Positions 32,866-41,315 of a DNA stretch of 64,000 bases are shown piece after piece. How positions within the stretch are numbered: the first letter of the stretch is position 1; each line of letters opens with the position of its first letter. The notes under the pieces were generated by a model, which had not been told where the DNA came from, did no database searches, and saw nothing but the letters and a program-made list of their open reading frames with translations. The stretch lies in assembly GCA_002435705.1 (NCBI GenBank), contig DIVA01000059.1:79128-143127 (forward strand), read 5' to 3'. Position numbers and translations under genes: made by a program. This stretch comes from Bacteriovoracaceae bacterium UBA6144. Lineage in GTDB: Bacteria > Bdellovibrionota > Bacteriovoracia > Bacteriovoracales > Bacteriovoracaceae.

Positions 32866-35508
32866 ATGGAAAACAAGACATTAAAACAGCTCGTGGAAGA
32901 AGGTCTCAAACTCACTCCGATGATGGAGCAGTACTGGACGGTCAAAAAACAGTATCCAGATAATCTGCTTTTTTTTCGCATGGGTGATTTCTACGAGATG
33001 TTTTTTGAAGATGCTCGAAACGTCGCAAGGCTTTTGAATATTTCACTCACTGTTCGGGGCAAACTGGGTGAAACTCCCATCCCTATGGCCGGGATTCCTC
33101 ACCACGCGGCTGCCACTTATCTTGATCGTCTCACACAGATGGGTCATAAGGTCATCATCTGTGAGCAGCTAGAAAATCCCAAAGAAGTGAAAGGCCTCGT
33201 TAAACGTGGAGTCACACAAATAGTCTCTCCTGCAGTTCCTTACGATCTTGATCGTTCGGGTGAGAAAGAAAATAATTACATCGCTGCTGCTTTTCAAGAT
33301 ACTCATGGAGTTCTGTTAACCTTGCTTGATTTCACTACTGGTGATTTCTTTGGGCTAGAGCTCCAGTCTACGCAAGATCTGGTTGAGAAGATTCAGATTT
33401 ACCGACCAAAGGAATTTCTTTCTAGTCTAGGACAATGGGACCACGAACCACAAATAGAACATGTCCTGACTGAACTCAACATTCTACACACTCATCTTTC
33501 GAGTGAATGGTTTGAAGAAAAACACGCTCAACTCTATCTGGAAAAACTCATCCCTAGCTACAAGCGTGATGGCATCATCCAGACTCGCCCAGAGATCCTC
33601 TCCCCTCTCTCAGCCCTCAGTTGGTACGTGTGCTCCACACAGGCCATGGAGAAGATCCAACACATCCGCCCGTTCAGACTCATTCATGCTAAAGATACCA
33701 TGAAGGTGACTTGGGCTACTTTACGAGGACTTGAGATTTTCCCTCGAGAGCAGAATACGTGGACACAATCCTTAATAGGATTCATGGATCGCACCAAATC
33801 TTCCATGGGTGCAAGGCACTTAAAAGTTTTCTTCCAGTCTCCATTGAAAGACCTTGAAGGCATCTTAAAGCGCCAAGAGATTCTCCAATCATTGATGGAT
33901 AACCAAGAGACTTTAAAGTTGTGGCGTGAGGAACTCACTCGTGTACGCGACATCGATCGCATCCTTGCTAAGATCACAACCCGCAAAGCCCACGCAGGTG
34001 ATATCCTTAACCTGGCCCTCACCATTGAAGTCTACGCATTACTTGAAAAAAGTACTGAATCTAAAACGATCAAAAAGTTTTTCCCCCTGCTTAATGCTGA
34101 TTTTCAAAAACAACTTCAGGAACTAGCTGCAGAAATCAGAGAAACGATTAGTGATGAGATGGGTGCTCACGTTGAAAAGGGTAACCTGATCCGTAAGGGA
34201 GTGAGTAAAGAGCGCGACCGTCTCGCGAAGCTCTCTGACTCTGCGGGAGTAGAGCTTTTAACTCTTGAGCAGAGCTATCGAGAGAAGACGGGCATCACAA
34301 ACCTGAAAGTGAAGTCTAATAACCTCGCCGGTTTTTTCATCGAAGTTTCAAACTCTCATCTCTCAAAAGTACCAAAGTCGTTTCAACGCAAGCAAACTCT
34401 CACCAATGGTGAGCGCTACACCACGGAAGAGCTCTCTAAGCTCGAAGTCGATGTCACTTCAGCTCACGAACGCTTAACTCGCTTGGAGAAAGAAATCTTC
34501 GATACACTTCAAAATAAAATCATGCGAATGGCAGGATTGATTCTTGATGTTTCCAAGCGCATAGCTCAAATGGATGTTTTCCAATCACTGGCTTGGGTGT
34601 CACTGCAAGAAGGCTTCGTGCGCCCCTCGATCTCAACTGAAAAAATTATCGAGATCAAAGGTGCCTGGCACCCACTGATCCGCGCCAACATTAAAGATCG
34701 CTTCGTCACCCACAATCTGCGCCTAACACCTGCGAAACCCTTTGCTCTCATTACCGGTCCTAACATGGCCGGTAAAACCACTGTCATGAGAGAAGTCGCC
34801 ATCATCCAGTACCTCGCACAACTCGGTGCTTGGGTGCCAGCAGCTCAGGCCACATTAGGAGTGAGAGATTATCTTTTCTCGCGTCTCGGAGCGAGTGATG
34901 ACATCATCCGAGGACAGTCAACCTTCATGGTGGAGATGAGCGAGACGGCAGAAATCCTTCGTCACGCCACCAGCGACAGCTTGATCATCCTCGATGAGAT
35001 TGGACGCGGGACATCCACTTATGATGGCCTCTCCATTGCTTGGTCATTGGTGGAGTGGTTCACCTCGAAGCTTCAAAGCTTGACCCTCTTTGCGACTCAT
35101 TACCATGAACTCATTGAGCTTGCGGATAAACTCGACAATGCCATCAACCTCACGGTCAGAACTGAACAGCACAAAGGCAAGGTTCAGTTCATGTATGAGT
35201 TGATTGAGCAGGGAGCAACTCAAAGTTTTGGGATCCACGTGGCGGAACTCGCGGGCCTTCCCAAAGAAGTCCTTAAGCGCGCGCGTAGCATCTTGGGCAA
35301 TCTTGAAAAAAATCATCATAAGCAGTCGGTCACTGAGCTCGTTGATCCTGATCAACTCTCCCTCTTCTCCGTGACTCAGGTTGAGGCGACTCCGCCTTAC
35401 TTAAAAGAGCTTGAGAAGCGCCTACAAGATCTGGATGTCATGAATATTACTCCTCTTCAAGCACTCCAAATGCTCAATGATTTAAAGAGCCAAACCCTTA
35501 ACCACTAG
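32866..35508 (+). CDS. mutS: DNA mismatch repair protein MutS
   Basis: MutS recognises mismatches and starts repair. The 880-residue protein has the N-terminal mismatch-binding domain with the Phe-x-Glu-type segment FRMGDFYEMFFEDA (residues about 37-48), the connector, lever and clamp domains, and the ATPase domain with Walker A TGPNMAGKTT, the DEIGRGTSTYDG signature and FATHYHEL. Length is close to E. coli MutS (853). The start is preceded by GAGGG directly. mutL is not in the window. It is divergent from the lpt operon across 81 nt. Confidence 0.97.
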   Translation: MENKTLKQLVEEGLKLTPMMEQYWTVKKQYPDNLLFFRMGDFYEMFFEDARNVARLLNISLTVRGKLGETPIPMAGIPHHAAATYLDRLTQMGHKVIICEQLENPKEVKGLVKRGVTQIVSPAVPYDLDRSGEKENNYIAAAFQDTHGVLLTLLDFTTGDFFGLELQSTQDLVEKIQIYRPKEFLSSLGQWDHEPQIEHVLTELNILHTHLSSEWFEEKHAQLYLEKLIPSYKRDGIIQTRPEILSPLSALSWYVCSTQAMEKIQHIRPFRLIHAKDTMKVTWATLRGLEIFPREQNTWTQSLIGFMDRTKSSMGARHLKVFFQSPLKDLEGILKRQEILQSLMDNQETLKLWREELTRVRDIDRILAKITTRKAHAGDILNLALTIEVYALLEKSTESKTIKKFFPLLNADFQKQLQELAAEIRETISDEMGAHVEKGNLIRKGVSKERDRLAKLSDSAGVELLTLEQSYREKTGITNLKVKSNNLAGFFIEVSNSHLSKVPKSFQRKQTLTNGERYTTEELSKLEVDVTSAHERLTRLEKEIFDTLQNKIMRMAGLILDVSKRIAQMDVFQSLAWVSLQEGFVRPSISTEKIIEIKGAWHPLIRANIKDRFVTHNLRLTPAKPFALITGPNMAGKTTVMREVAIIQYLAQLGAWVPAAQATLGVRDYLFSRLGASDDIIRGQSTFMVEMSETAEILRHATSDSLIILDEIGRGTSTYDGLSIAWSLVEWFTSKLQSLTLFATHYHELIELADKLDNAINLTVRTEQHKGKVQFMYELIEQGATQSFGIHVAELAGLPKEVLKRARSILGNLEKNHHKQSVTELVDPDQLSLFSVTQVEATPPYLKELEKRLQDLDVMNITPLQALQMLNDLKSQTLNH

Positions 35509-35528
35509 ATTCACTCAACTACTCAATT

Positions 35529-35564
35529 CCTCTCTAAAGCTGTCGATAAGACTCTTTAGAGAGG
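35529..35564 (+). promoter_or_regulatory. Hairpin sequestering the ribosome-binding site of the RDD-like gene
   Basis: CCTCTCTAAAG (35529-35539) and CTTTAGAGAGG (35554-35564) are perfect 11-bp arms around a 14-nt loop. The second arm contains the GAGAGG that serves as ribosome-binding site 7 nt before the ATG at 35572. No T run follows, so it is not a normal terminator of mutS. Confidence 0.6.
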
Positions 35565-35571
35565 GATCTTC

Positions 35572-36162
35572 ATGAACTTAAAGCTTCACACTTACTTGCA
35601 CCAAAATCTCAGTTCTTGGGATCTCCTAGATGAAAGTTTGAAACCGGTGCCAGAGAAAAATAATCCGTGGGCCTTGTGGTGTGGCTGGGTGTTTGATTGG
35701 GTGCTGGCCCTGATCATCACAAAAATCTGCGTTGGCTCTTGGATGACCTTCATGACGTCACTGGGATTAAATATGCTCCCCTCACAGGCACTGGAGTTTG
35801 TGGAGCTTAAAACCCGTGGTCTCGAAGTGATTTTAACACCACTTGTATTTTTCACTCTCCACTACACATCACTATATTTTCATTCAAAAACAGTGGGACA
35901 GAAACTTTTCAAACATCACGTGAGATTTTCTGAAGAGAAGAGTATTTGGCTCTATACCCTGGCGCTGATGGTCTCGCCGGTACTAATGGGAATCCCTCTT
36001 CTCAATTCTTGGCTGGATGAATTTGCTGGCAGTGAAACAGTCTCCAGAGACTACAGCTACTACGTCTTCACTCTGCAAACTGAGGTCGTCGCATCGATCA
36101 ACCTGGTTGATCAACTTGCAACTGAAAGCGAAGAGTTCGAGGACTTCCAGCAAGCGGCTTAA
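35572..36162 (+). CDS. RDD-like integral membrane protein
   Basis: A 196-residue membrane protein. The hydrophobic spans are near residues 34-58 (WCGWVFDWVLALIITKICV), 85-105 and 125-145. The Trp/Asp in GWVFDWVLA and the GQKLFKHHVRF segment resemble the RDD family, where an Asp is in the first span and a G-x-x-L-x-K-x-x-x-x-R-V motif follows the second. The function of such proteins is mostly transport or unknown. It has an 11-bp hairpin in its leader and a terminator after it, so it may be a separately controlled unit. Confidence 0.6.
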   Translation: MNLKLHTYLHQNLSSWDLLDESLKPVPEKNNPWALWCGWVFDWVLALIITKICVGSWMTFMTSLGLNMLPSQALEFVELKTRGLEVILTPLVFFTLHYTSLYFHSKTVGQKLFKHHVRFSEEKSIWLYTLALMVSPVLMGIPLLNSWLDEFAGSETVSRDYSYYVFTLQTEVVASINLVDQLATESEEFEDFQQAA

Positions 36163-36196
36163 GCTCCGTTTCATTAAAGAATATTCTTCTCTCTCA

Positions 36197-36222
36197 TCCC
36201 TCCTTTGGAGGGACAGTTTTTT
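36197..36222 (+). terminator. Rho-independent terminator of the RDD-like gene
   Basis: TCCCTCC and GGAGGGA form a 7-bp stem with a 3-nt loop, followed by CAG and six T, 35 nt after the stop codon. Confidence 0.85.
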
Positions 36223-36255
36223 CATTTCACATTATAAGCAGGTTTTCCTCTGTGA

Positions 36256-36277
36256 CGCCCAATGAAGGGCGCCTTTT
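36256..36277 (+). other. Hairpin before the 24-residue microprotein gene
   Basis: CGCCC (36256-36260) and GGGCG (36267-36271) pair around AATGAA and are followed by CC and four T. It may be a weak terminator or a leader structure just before the ribosome-binding site at 36282. Confidence 0.4.
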
Positions 36278-36291
36278 AACGAAGGAATATC

Positions 36292-36366
36292 ATGGAGGAG
36301 ATGTTGAGGGTTCTTATTCTCATCGCTTTAATCATGCAGCTTGCTGTCATTCTTAGAGCGCTTTGA
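36292..36366 (+). CDS. 24-residue single-span membrane microprotein
   Basis: A tiny reading frame, MEEMLRVLILIALIMQLAVI followed by LRAL: an acidic start, one Arg, then about 16 hydrophobic residues that can span a membrane, and a basic end. GAAGGA lies about 7 nt before the ATG. It lies in a 342-nt stretch without other genes, between a terminator and an inverted repeat. Because of its size I cannot exclude chance, but ribosome-binding site, charge pattern and flanking structures support it. Function unknown. Confidence 0.5.
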   Translation: MEEMLRVLILIALIMQLAVILRAL

Positions 36367-36376
36367 ATCAGATTCA

Positions 36377-36400
36377 GAGGATGTGTAGACGCACATCCTC
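36377..36400. terminator. Bidirectional hairpin between microprotein and aspS
   Basis: GAGGATGTG and CACATCCTC are perfect 9-bp arms around TAGACG. No long T run follows in either direction. The rest of 36401-36504 holds an AGATAAC/GTTATCT inverted repeat (36467-36485) just after the aspS stop, and no gene that I can see. Confidence 0.5.
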
Positions 36401-36504
36401 ACCTCTTCATCTTATAAAACACTAACAAATTTTCAAAAACGAAACAACTTCCCATTTTCGCTTTTAAGATAACGAAGAGTTATCTCAAAAGAGGCTGGCA
36501 CCTT

Positions 36505-38292
36505 TTACTCGAGCCACTTGAAGTTCAATTCTCTCGTTTGCGCCTCATTCGGCTTAGACGGTGCTCCAGACATCTGATCGGTAGCACTCGCCGTTTTTGG
36601 GAAAGCCATCACATCACGGATCGAATCTGTTTTTGTGAGCATCATCACCAAGCGCTCCATGCCGAAAGCCATGCCTCCGTGCGGAGGCGTGCCGTACTTC
36701 AAAGCCTCAACGAAGAAGCCAAACTGATGTTGCGCCTCTTCTGGCGAAAGTCCGAGCACTTCGAACATGCGCGATTGAACTTTGTTATCGAAGATTCGAA
36801 GCGACCCACCGCCGAGCTCATAGCCGTTACAGACGATGTCATAAGCCTGGGCCTTACAGGCCGCAAGTTTTTCAAGATCGTTAGACATAAAGAGCTCGAC
36901 TTGATCCAAGCGAGGCATAGTGAAAGGGTGGTGTTTGGCACCGATGGCTTTGGTGTCAAAATCCACATCCAAAAGCGGGAAGTCATAGACCCAGAGGAAG
37001 GCATACTCGTCAGGGTTAAAGAGCTTCAGAGTTTTCCCGAGATGGCGGCGAACCGCATCGGCACAGTCATGAGCGATGTTTTGATTTTTATCAGCACAGA
37101 AAAACCAAAGGCCATCACCTTTCTCTTTTGATTTTTCATAAAGCGAAGCCAAGATTTCAGGAGTAATAAATTTTGAAATACCGCCCGAAAGGGCTCCTGC
37201 TTCCACTTTAAACCACGCCACCCCTTTACCACCGTAAGGTTTTACGACTTCAGTCAGAGCGTCGATGTCTTTGCGAGCGAGAGTCGCCGTAGACGTCGGC
37301 AGGAACATGGCTTTGACCAGTCCGTGCTTTTCTTTTGCCACATCGGCGAAAGTCGCAAAGCCTGAGCCCGCAAAAGTTTGTGTGACATTCATGTGCTCGA
37401 GTCCAAAACGGACATCGGGTTTATCCGATCCGTAGCGCTCCATCACTTCATCATAGGTGATGGCCTTGAGAGAAAAGTTATCACCGAGTTTAAACAGACG
37501 AGAGATCATGCGGCTGGCCAGATTCTTCATGTAGTCCATCGTCGGGAAACTCACCTCGATATCAATCTGCGTGAACTCCGGCTGGCGGTCAGCACGAAGA
37601 TCTTCGTCACGAAAGCAGCGGCAGATTTGAAAATACTTATCGGTGTTAGCGATCATCAAAAGCTGCTTGAGCGTTTGCGGTGACTGCGGGAGTGCGTAAA
37701 CCTTGCCCTTGTGCACACGGCTTGGCACGACGTAGTCACGCGCCCCCTCAGGAGTTGTTTTATAAAGAATCGGAGTTTCAACTTCCGTGAAGCCCAGCTC
37801 ATAGAGAGTTTCACGAGCGGTGCGAGTGGCGTCACTGCGCATCTTTAAAATATCTTGAAGGCGCTTTGTGCGCAGATCCAAGTAGCGGTACTTCAGACGC
37901 AAATCCTCAGTGGCCTCGATATGTCCGTGCGGAAGAAAAGGAGGAATTTCAGCTTTCGAGAGAAGCTCCACCTCTGTGACCTGCACCTCAACCATCCCTG
38001 TTTCCATCTTTGGATTCTTGGCTGAATCAGGACGCGCACGAACAACACCTGTGGCCTTCACGACTGATTCGAGAGAGAAATTTTTCAAGATAGAGAGATC
38101 ACCTTTAAATTCTTCAAACCCAAGCTGGGTCAGACCATTTTTATCTCTCAGATCCACGAAATGGAGTGCGCCTAGGTCGCGAACTTTATTGACCCATCCA
38201 CAGATACTTACTTTTTTTCCAATATCTGATTCGCGCAATTCTCCACAGTGGTGGGTGCGCATGAGTCCGGATAAATCTGTTTGAGAATTCAT
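36505..38292 (-). CDS. aspS: Aspartyl-tRNA synthetase
   Basis: A 595-residue class IIb synthetase of bacterial type. It has the N-terminal OB anticodon-binding domain (VSICGWVNKVRDLGALHFVDLRDKNG), motif 2 FRDEDLRADRQPEFTQID, the bacterial GAD insertion and motif 3 GMAFGMERLVMML. Whether it also charges tRNA-Asn is not clear from sequence. I choose the ATG at 38292 because AGGAG lies 6 nt upstream; an ATG two codons earlier would touch the ribosome-binding site. Length matches E. coli AspRS (590). Confidence 0.96.
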   Translation of the reverse strand: MNSQTDLSGLMRTHHCGELRESDIGKKVSICGWVNKVRDLGALHFVDLRDKNGLTQLGFEEFKGDLSILKNFSLESVVKATGVVRARPDSAKNPKMETGMVEVQVTEVELLSKAEIPPFLPHGHIEATEDLRLKYRYLDLRTKRLQDILKMRSDATRTARETLYELGFTEVETPILYKTTPEGARDYVVPSRVHKGKVYALPQSPQTLKQLLMIANTDKYFQICRCFRDEDLRADRQPEFTQIDIEVSFPTMDYMKNLASRMISRLFKLGDNFSLKAITYDEVMERYGSDKPDVRFGLEHMNVTQTFAGSGFATFADVAKEKHGLVKAMFLPTSTATLARKDIDALTEVVKPYGGKGVAWFKVEAGALSGGISKFITPEILASLYEKSKEKGDGLWFFCADKNQNIAHDCADAVRRHLGKTLKLFNPDEYAFLWVYDFPLLDVDFDTKAIGAKHHPFTMPRLDQVELFMSNDLEKLAACKAQAYDIVCNGYELGGGSLRIFDNKVQSRMFEVLGLSPEEAQHQFGFFVEALKYGTPPHGGMAFGMERLVMMLTKTDSIRDVMAFPKTASATDQMSGAPSKPNEAQTRELNFKWLE

Positions 38293-38327
38293 TGTCATCT
38301 CCTAAGGTCTAGGCCTACGATTGAGGC

Positions 38328-38837
38328 ATGAAGATGATGCCACTCAAAAAGTACCTTCTCAATGCAATCTTTGTGCTATTCACATTGATGCAGCTTGTCT
38401 CCTGCAAAAACCCCGTGGAAAGTGAACCGGATAAGTGGGGATACCTCGTGTCAAAAGACGACAAAATCCTCGTTCGTCTGGCCATCTCTGAGAGTGATCA
38501 GCAGAAAGGCTTCTCTGGCATGCGCGATGAAGACTGGCCGGATAATAATGGCATGCTCTTTCTCTTTAATGAGGACGGCAACCGCCACTTCTGGATGCCC
38601 GATACCTACTTTGATCTCGATCTCTTCTATCTAGATAAGGATTTAAAGATTATTGATCTCCAATACCAAGTCCCCCACTTCATTGGGCGCTGGCCAGAGA
38701 ATAGAGTTCCTCGCGCTAAGCTGGTGTGGGCCCGTCATGTGCTGGAGTTAAAATCAAAATCACAGGTAGGAAAACGGCTTAAAGTGGGCGATCAGCTTCG
38801 TTTTGAGTCTCCTCAGATTCCCCCGCAAATAAAATAA
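38328..38837 (+). CDS. DUF192 lipoprotein
   Basis: A 169-residue lipoprotein (lipobox LVSC, Cys near residue 26) with a DUF192 domain. The signature appears as AISESDQQKGFSGMRDEDWPDNNGMLFLFNEDGNRHFWMPDTYFDLDLFYLD, with the typical GMLF and FWM segments. DUF192 proteins are small beta-rich envelope proteins of uncertain role. GAGG lies just before the ATG. Its 3' end overlaps the convergent ftsB-like gene by 59 nt. Confidence 0.82.
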   Translation: MKMMPLKKYLLNAIFVLFTLMQLVSCKNPVESEPDKWGYLVSKDDKILVRLAISESDQQKGFSGMRDEDWPDNNGMLFLFNEDGNRHFWMPDTYFDLDLFYLDKDLKIIDLQYQVPHFIGRWPENRVPRAKLVWARHVLELKSKSQVGKRLKVGDQLRFESPQIPPQIK

Positions 38838-39429
38838 GAAACTCATCAGCTGCGATGACACCGAGAGTTTCCTTGGTGATCTGGCGCTGATAAGACTTAT
38901 CCAAAGTCAGGCGTCTGATTTCTTGAGAAATCTGAGAATTCTCTTTTTCTATATGAGAAATCTCTTCTTTCTTTTCATTTAAGCGAGAATTCATTCCCAA
39001 ATAATCAATCACTCCGCGTTCCATAAAAATGAGGCGCAGAACTAAGAGCCCTACGATTCCCCATCCTACACGCGAGAAAGTATCAATTTCTTTCTTGGCT
39101 TTAATTTTTGGCTTGGCCCGCTTAACAGGAAGGCGTTGCTGAATTTCTTCTTCTTCCTCTGCTTCGTCCTCGTCTTCTGTCTCTTCGATGTACTCCACCT
39201 GAGGAGCAGCCCGACGAGCACGTGGACGGATGATCTCTTGCTCTTCTTGCTCATCCAGAAAGCGGCGGCGTGGGGAATCCACGACAGTGGGTGCTTCTGA
39301 GGGCGTAGAATTAAGCGGTCTCTGGAAAAGATGAGAGGAGCGTTTGCGAGTAGTTGTTTTAGATTTTTGAAAAGGTGATTCTACTTCTTCAAAATCATCA
39401 TCAAAGTGTGTTTGCACGGTATTCACCAT
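38779..39429 (-). CDS. FtsB/DivIC-like division protein with long acidic N-terminal tail
   Basis: A 216-residue protein: a 120-residue charged cytosolic tail, rich in Arg, Glu and Asp (EETEDEDEAEEEEEIQQ), one membrane span (about 121-138, VGWGIVGLLVLRLIFM), then a coiled coil (LNEKKEEISHIEKENSQISQEIRRL) and the FtsB/DivIC closing segment TKETLGVIAADEFLILF. It would join FtsL and FtsQ in the divisome. Ordinary FtsB proteins are about 100 residues, so the tail is an addition. The start codon lies within a long inverted repeat. It is 44 nt downstream of the DEAD-box helicase gene. Confidence 0.75.
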   Translation of the reverse strand: MVNTVQTHFDDDFEEVESPFQKSKTTTRKRSSHLFQRPLNSTPSEAPTVVDSPRRRFLDEQEEQEIIRPRARRAAPQVEYIEETEDEDEAEEEEEIQQRLPVKRAKPKIKAKKEIDTFSRVGWGIVGLLVLRLIFMERGVIDYLGMNSRLNEKKEEISHIEKENSQISQEIRRLTLDKSYQRQITKETLGVIAADEFLILFAGESEETQNEADRPL

Positions 39430-39461
39430 CCTGGCTATAAGGATAGATTAACACCGTGCAA
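39412..39461 (-). promoter_or_regulatory. Long hairpin over the start of the ftsB-like gene
   Basis: Outer arms 39412-39423 (TTGCACGGTATT) and 39450-39461 (AACACCGTGCAA) pair at 11 of 12 positions. Inner arms ATCCT (39428-39432) and AGGAT (39440-39444) also pair. The ATG of the ftsB-like gene (39429-39427) is in the inner stem. It lies 13 nt after the helicase stop codon. Confidence 0.6.
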
Positions 39462-39473
39462 TTCTGAACACAA

Positions 39474-41210
39474 TCAAAGAGTTGGGCGCGGTCCTCTTGG
39501 GCGACTAGAACGCTCAGGTGCTCTTGCGCCTGAACGAGGCTCATAAGAGCGAGATCCACCACGGCTGCCTTCCATCGGCGAACTTGGCAATCTGTCTGCT
39601 TGATCAACAAACACGCTTCTCTTGCCCCAAGTTGATCCTTTCACACCATTTAGTTTTGTTCCCATGGAGGCAGAGATTTCAAAAAATGATACCTTCTCAC
39701 GGATATCGATCTTGCCAACTTCTGATCCACGCAGACCTGTCGTCTGAGAAAGGAATCTGAGGATTTCTCCAGGATTGGCCCCATCCATCTTACCGACGTT
39801 GATCATATAACGCTGACCCTGACCGCGAGCTGGACCTTGGTTCATGTCTCTTGAGCCTGTCGCAGCTCCACGTTGAGACGGAGCCATCACATTAAGGTCA
39901 CGGGCCTTACGGTATTTCTTCATCGTCTCGCCGAGAGTTTTAGAATAAAGCGCCTTGAGAAGCTCTTCTTTCGTGAGAGTTTCCATGGCAGTCGTGAATT
40001 CAGAAAACTCTGGATTCTGCTCCATAACCATCTCACCGGCTAAGGTTTGCACACTCTTCACTGCTTTAGAAATCAAGCGACCACGAATCTCTTCGACTTG
40101 AGGAAGATCGATGCGCGCAATTTTCGCTTTGGTGATTCTTTCGATCAAGCCAATCTTGCGCAACTCTTGTGGAGTCACGATCGAGAGAGCAATGCCTTTA
40201 GCTCCACCGCGACCGGTACGACCGATACGGTGAACATAGGACTCGAGATCAGCTGGCAGCTCAACGTTAATTACGTGAGTTAAATCTGATACGTCGATAC
40301 CGCGAGCAGCTACATCCGTACACGCCACCACTTTACATTTCTTTTCTTTGAAACGCTTCATCGTGAAGTCACGTGCGTCTTGCTCCATATCACCGTGGAG
40401 AGACTCAGTTGAGTAGCCACGAGAATTAAGAGCGTCGGCAAGCTGTTGCGCACCGATTTTTGTACGAGTGAAAATCAAGCCGTAGATGTCATCTACGCTA
40501 TCAAGATAACGGCAAAGAGCCTCGACCATATCACCTGGGCGAGCGACCAAGTAGGTCTGCTCAACCGAAGTCGTCGTCAGTTGTTGCTTGGTGACTTTCA
40601 CCATTTTTGGGTCGTGAAAGTGCTTATCAACTAGACCTTTGATAGGAGCTGGCATGGTGGCCGAAAACATCCACACTTTCTTATGAGGACTATTGGCAAT
40701 GATCGATTGAACATCATCAAAAAAGCCCATATCGAGCATTTCATCCGCTTCATCGAGGATCACATAACGAACGTCTTCCAGTTTCAAGGCACCGCGATCG
40801 ATCAAATCAATCACGCGCCCAGGAGTTCCCACCACCACTGAAGGAGCATTCTGACGAAGCTCTCTGAGCTGGCCTGAGATCGGTGTTCCACCGTAAACTG
40901 AGAGTGAACGAACGCGCTCTTTACCAGTGGTAAATTTCGCGATTTCACCTTCAATTTGATTCGCAAGCTCACGCGTAGGAGCGAGGATCAAAGCTTGAAC
41001 GTGACGAGCACTGGGATCAAGCTTTTCAAAAAGTGGCAATAAGAATGCCGCGGTTTTTCCGGTTCCTGTTTGAGCTTGTCCAATAAAGTCGATATCAGCT
41101 TCTAAAAGAAGAGGAATAGCTTGAGCTTGAATTTCCGTAGCGTCAGCAAAGCCTAATTTTTCCAAGGCTTCAAGGGATGAGGGGCGAAGGCCCATTTCAG
41201 CAAATTTCAC
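39474..41210 (-). CDS. deaD: DEAD-box RNA helicase, DeaD/CsdA type
   Basis: A 578-residue ATP-dependent RNA helicase. It has the Q-motif, motif I AQTGTGKTAAF, motif II DEAD (LDEADEMLD), motif III SAT and motif VI HRIGRTGRGG, then a DbpA-like RNA-binding domain near residues 470-540 (RYMINVGKMDGANPGEILRFLSQTTG) and an Arg/Gly/Ser-rich tail. It should unwind rRNA or structured mRNA, often in the cold. GTG start with GGAG 6 nt upstream. A -10 TATACT at 41236-41231 and a palindrome precede it. Confidence 0.93.
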   Translation of the reverse strand: MKFAEMGLRPSSLEALEKLGFADATEIQAQAIPLLLEADIDFIGQAQTGTGKTAAFLLPLFEKLDPSARHVQALILAPTRELANQIEGEIAKFTTGKERVRSLSVYGGTPISGQLRELRQNAPSVVVGTPGRVIDLIDRGALKLEDVRYVILDEADEMLDMGFFDDVQSIIANSPHKKVWMFSATMPAPIKGLVDKHFHDPKMVKVTKQQLTTTSVEQTYLVARPGDMVEALCRYLDSVDDIYGLIFTRTKIGAQQLADALNSRGYSTESLHGDMEQDARDFTMKRFKEKKCKVVACTDVAARGIDVSDLTHVINVELPADLESYVHRIGRTGRGGAKGIALSIVTPQELRKIGLIERITKAKIARIDLPQVEEIRGRLISKAVKSVQTLAGEMVMEQNPEFSEFTTAMETLTKEELLKALYSKTLGETMKKYRKARDLNVMAPSQRGAATGSRDMNQGPARGQGQRYMINVGKMDGANPGEILRFLSQTTGLRGSEVGKIDIREKVSFFEISASMGTKLNGVKGSTWGKRSVFVDQADRLPSSPMEGSRGGSRSYEPRSGARAPERSSRPRGPRPTL

Positions 41211-41230
41211 AAATAACTCCGAGATTGTTG

Positions 41231-41296
41231 AGTATAGTTCAGCGCAAAATAGCGCCGCGCTAAAGATTTGGCCATACCTTTTCTTAAGATTTGGCC
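41231..41296 (-). promoter_or_regulatory. deaD promoter region with palindrome and direct repeats
   Basis: On the minus strand a -10 TATACT (41236-41231) is preceded by a perfect palindrome TAGCGC-x-GCGCTA (41250-41262) over the -35 region. Farther upstream, AAGATTTGGCC (plus strand) occurs twice, at 41263-41273 and 41286-41296, 23 nt apart. Confidence 0.5.
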
Positions 41297-41315
41297 TGAA
41301 GGTAAGAATTACAGG

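Noticed and set aside
36490..36510. Sigma-54 (-24/-12) promoter at TGGCACC
   Set aside because: The -12 TTGC element is missing at the right distance; the match is chance at the aspS end.
36538..37131. A 197-codon open frame opposite aspS
   Set aside because: It lies fully antisense to a strongly conserved synthetase, has no ribosome-binding site and no recognisable domain; it is a codon-bias shadow.
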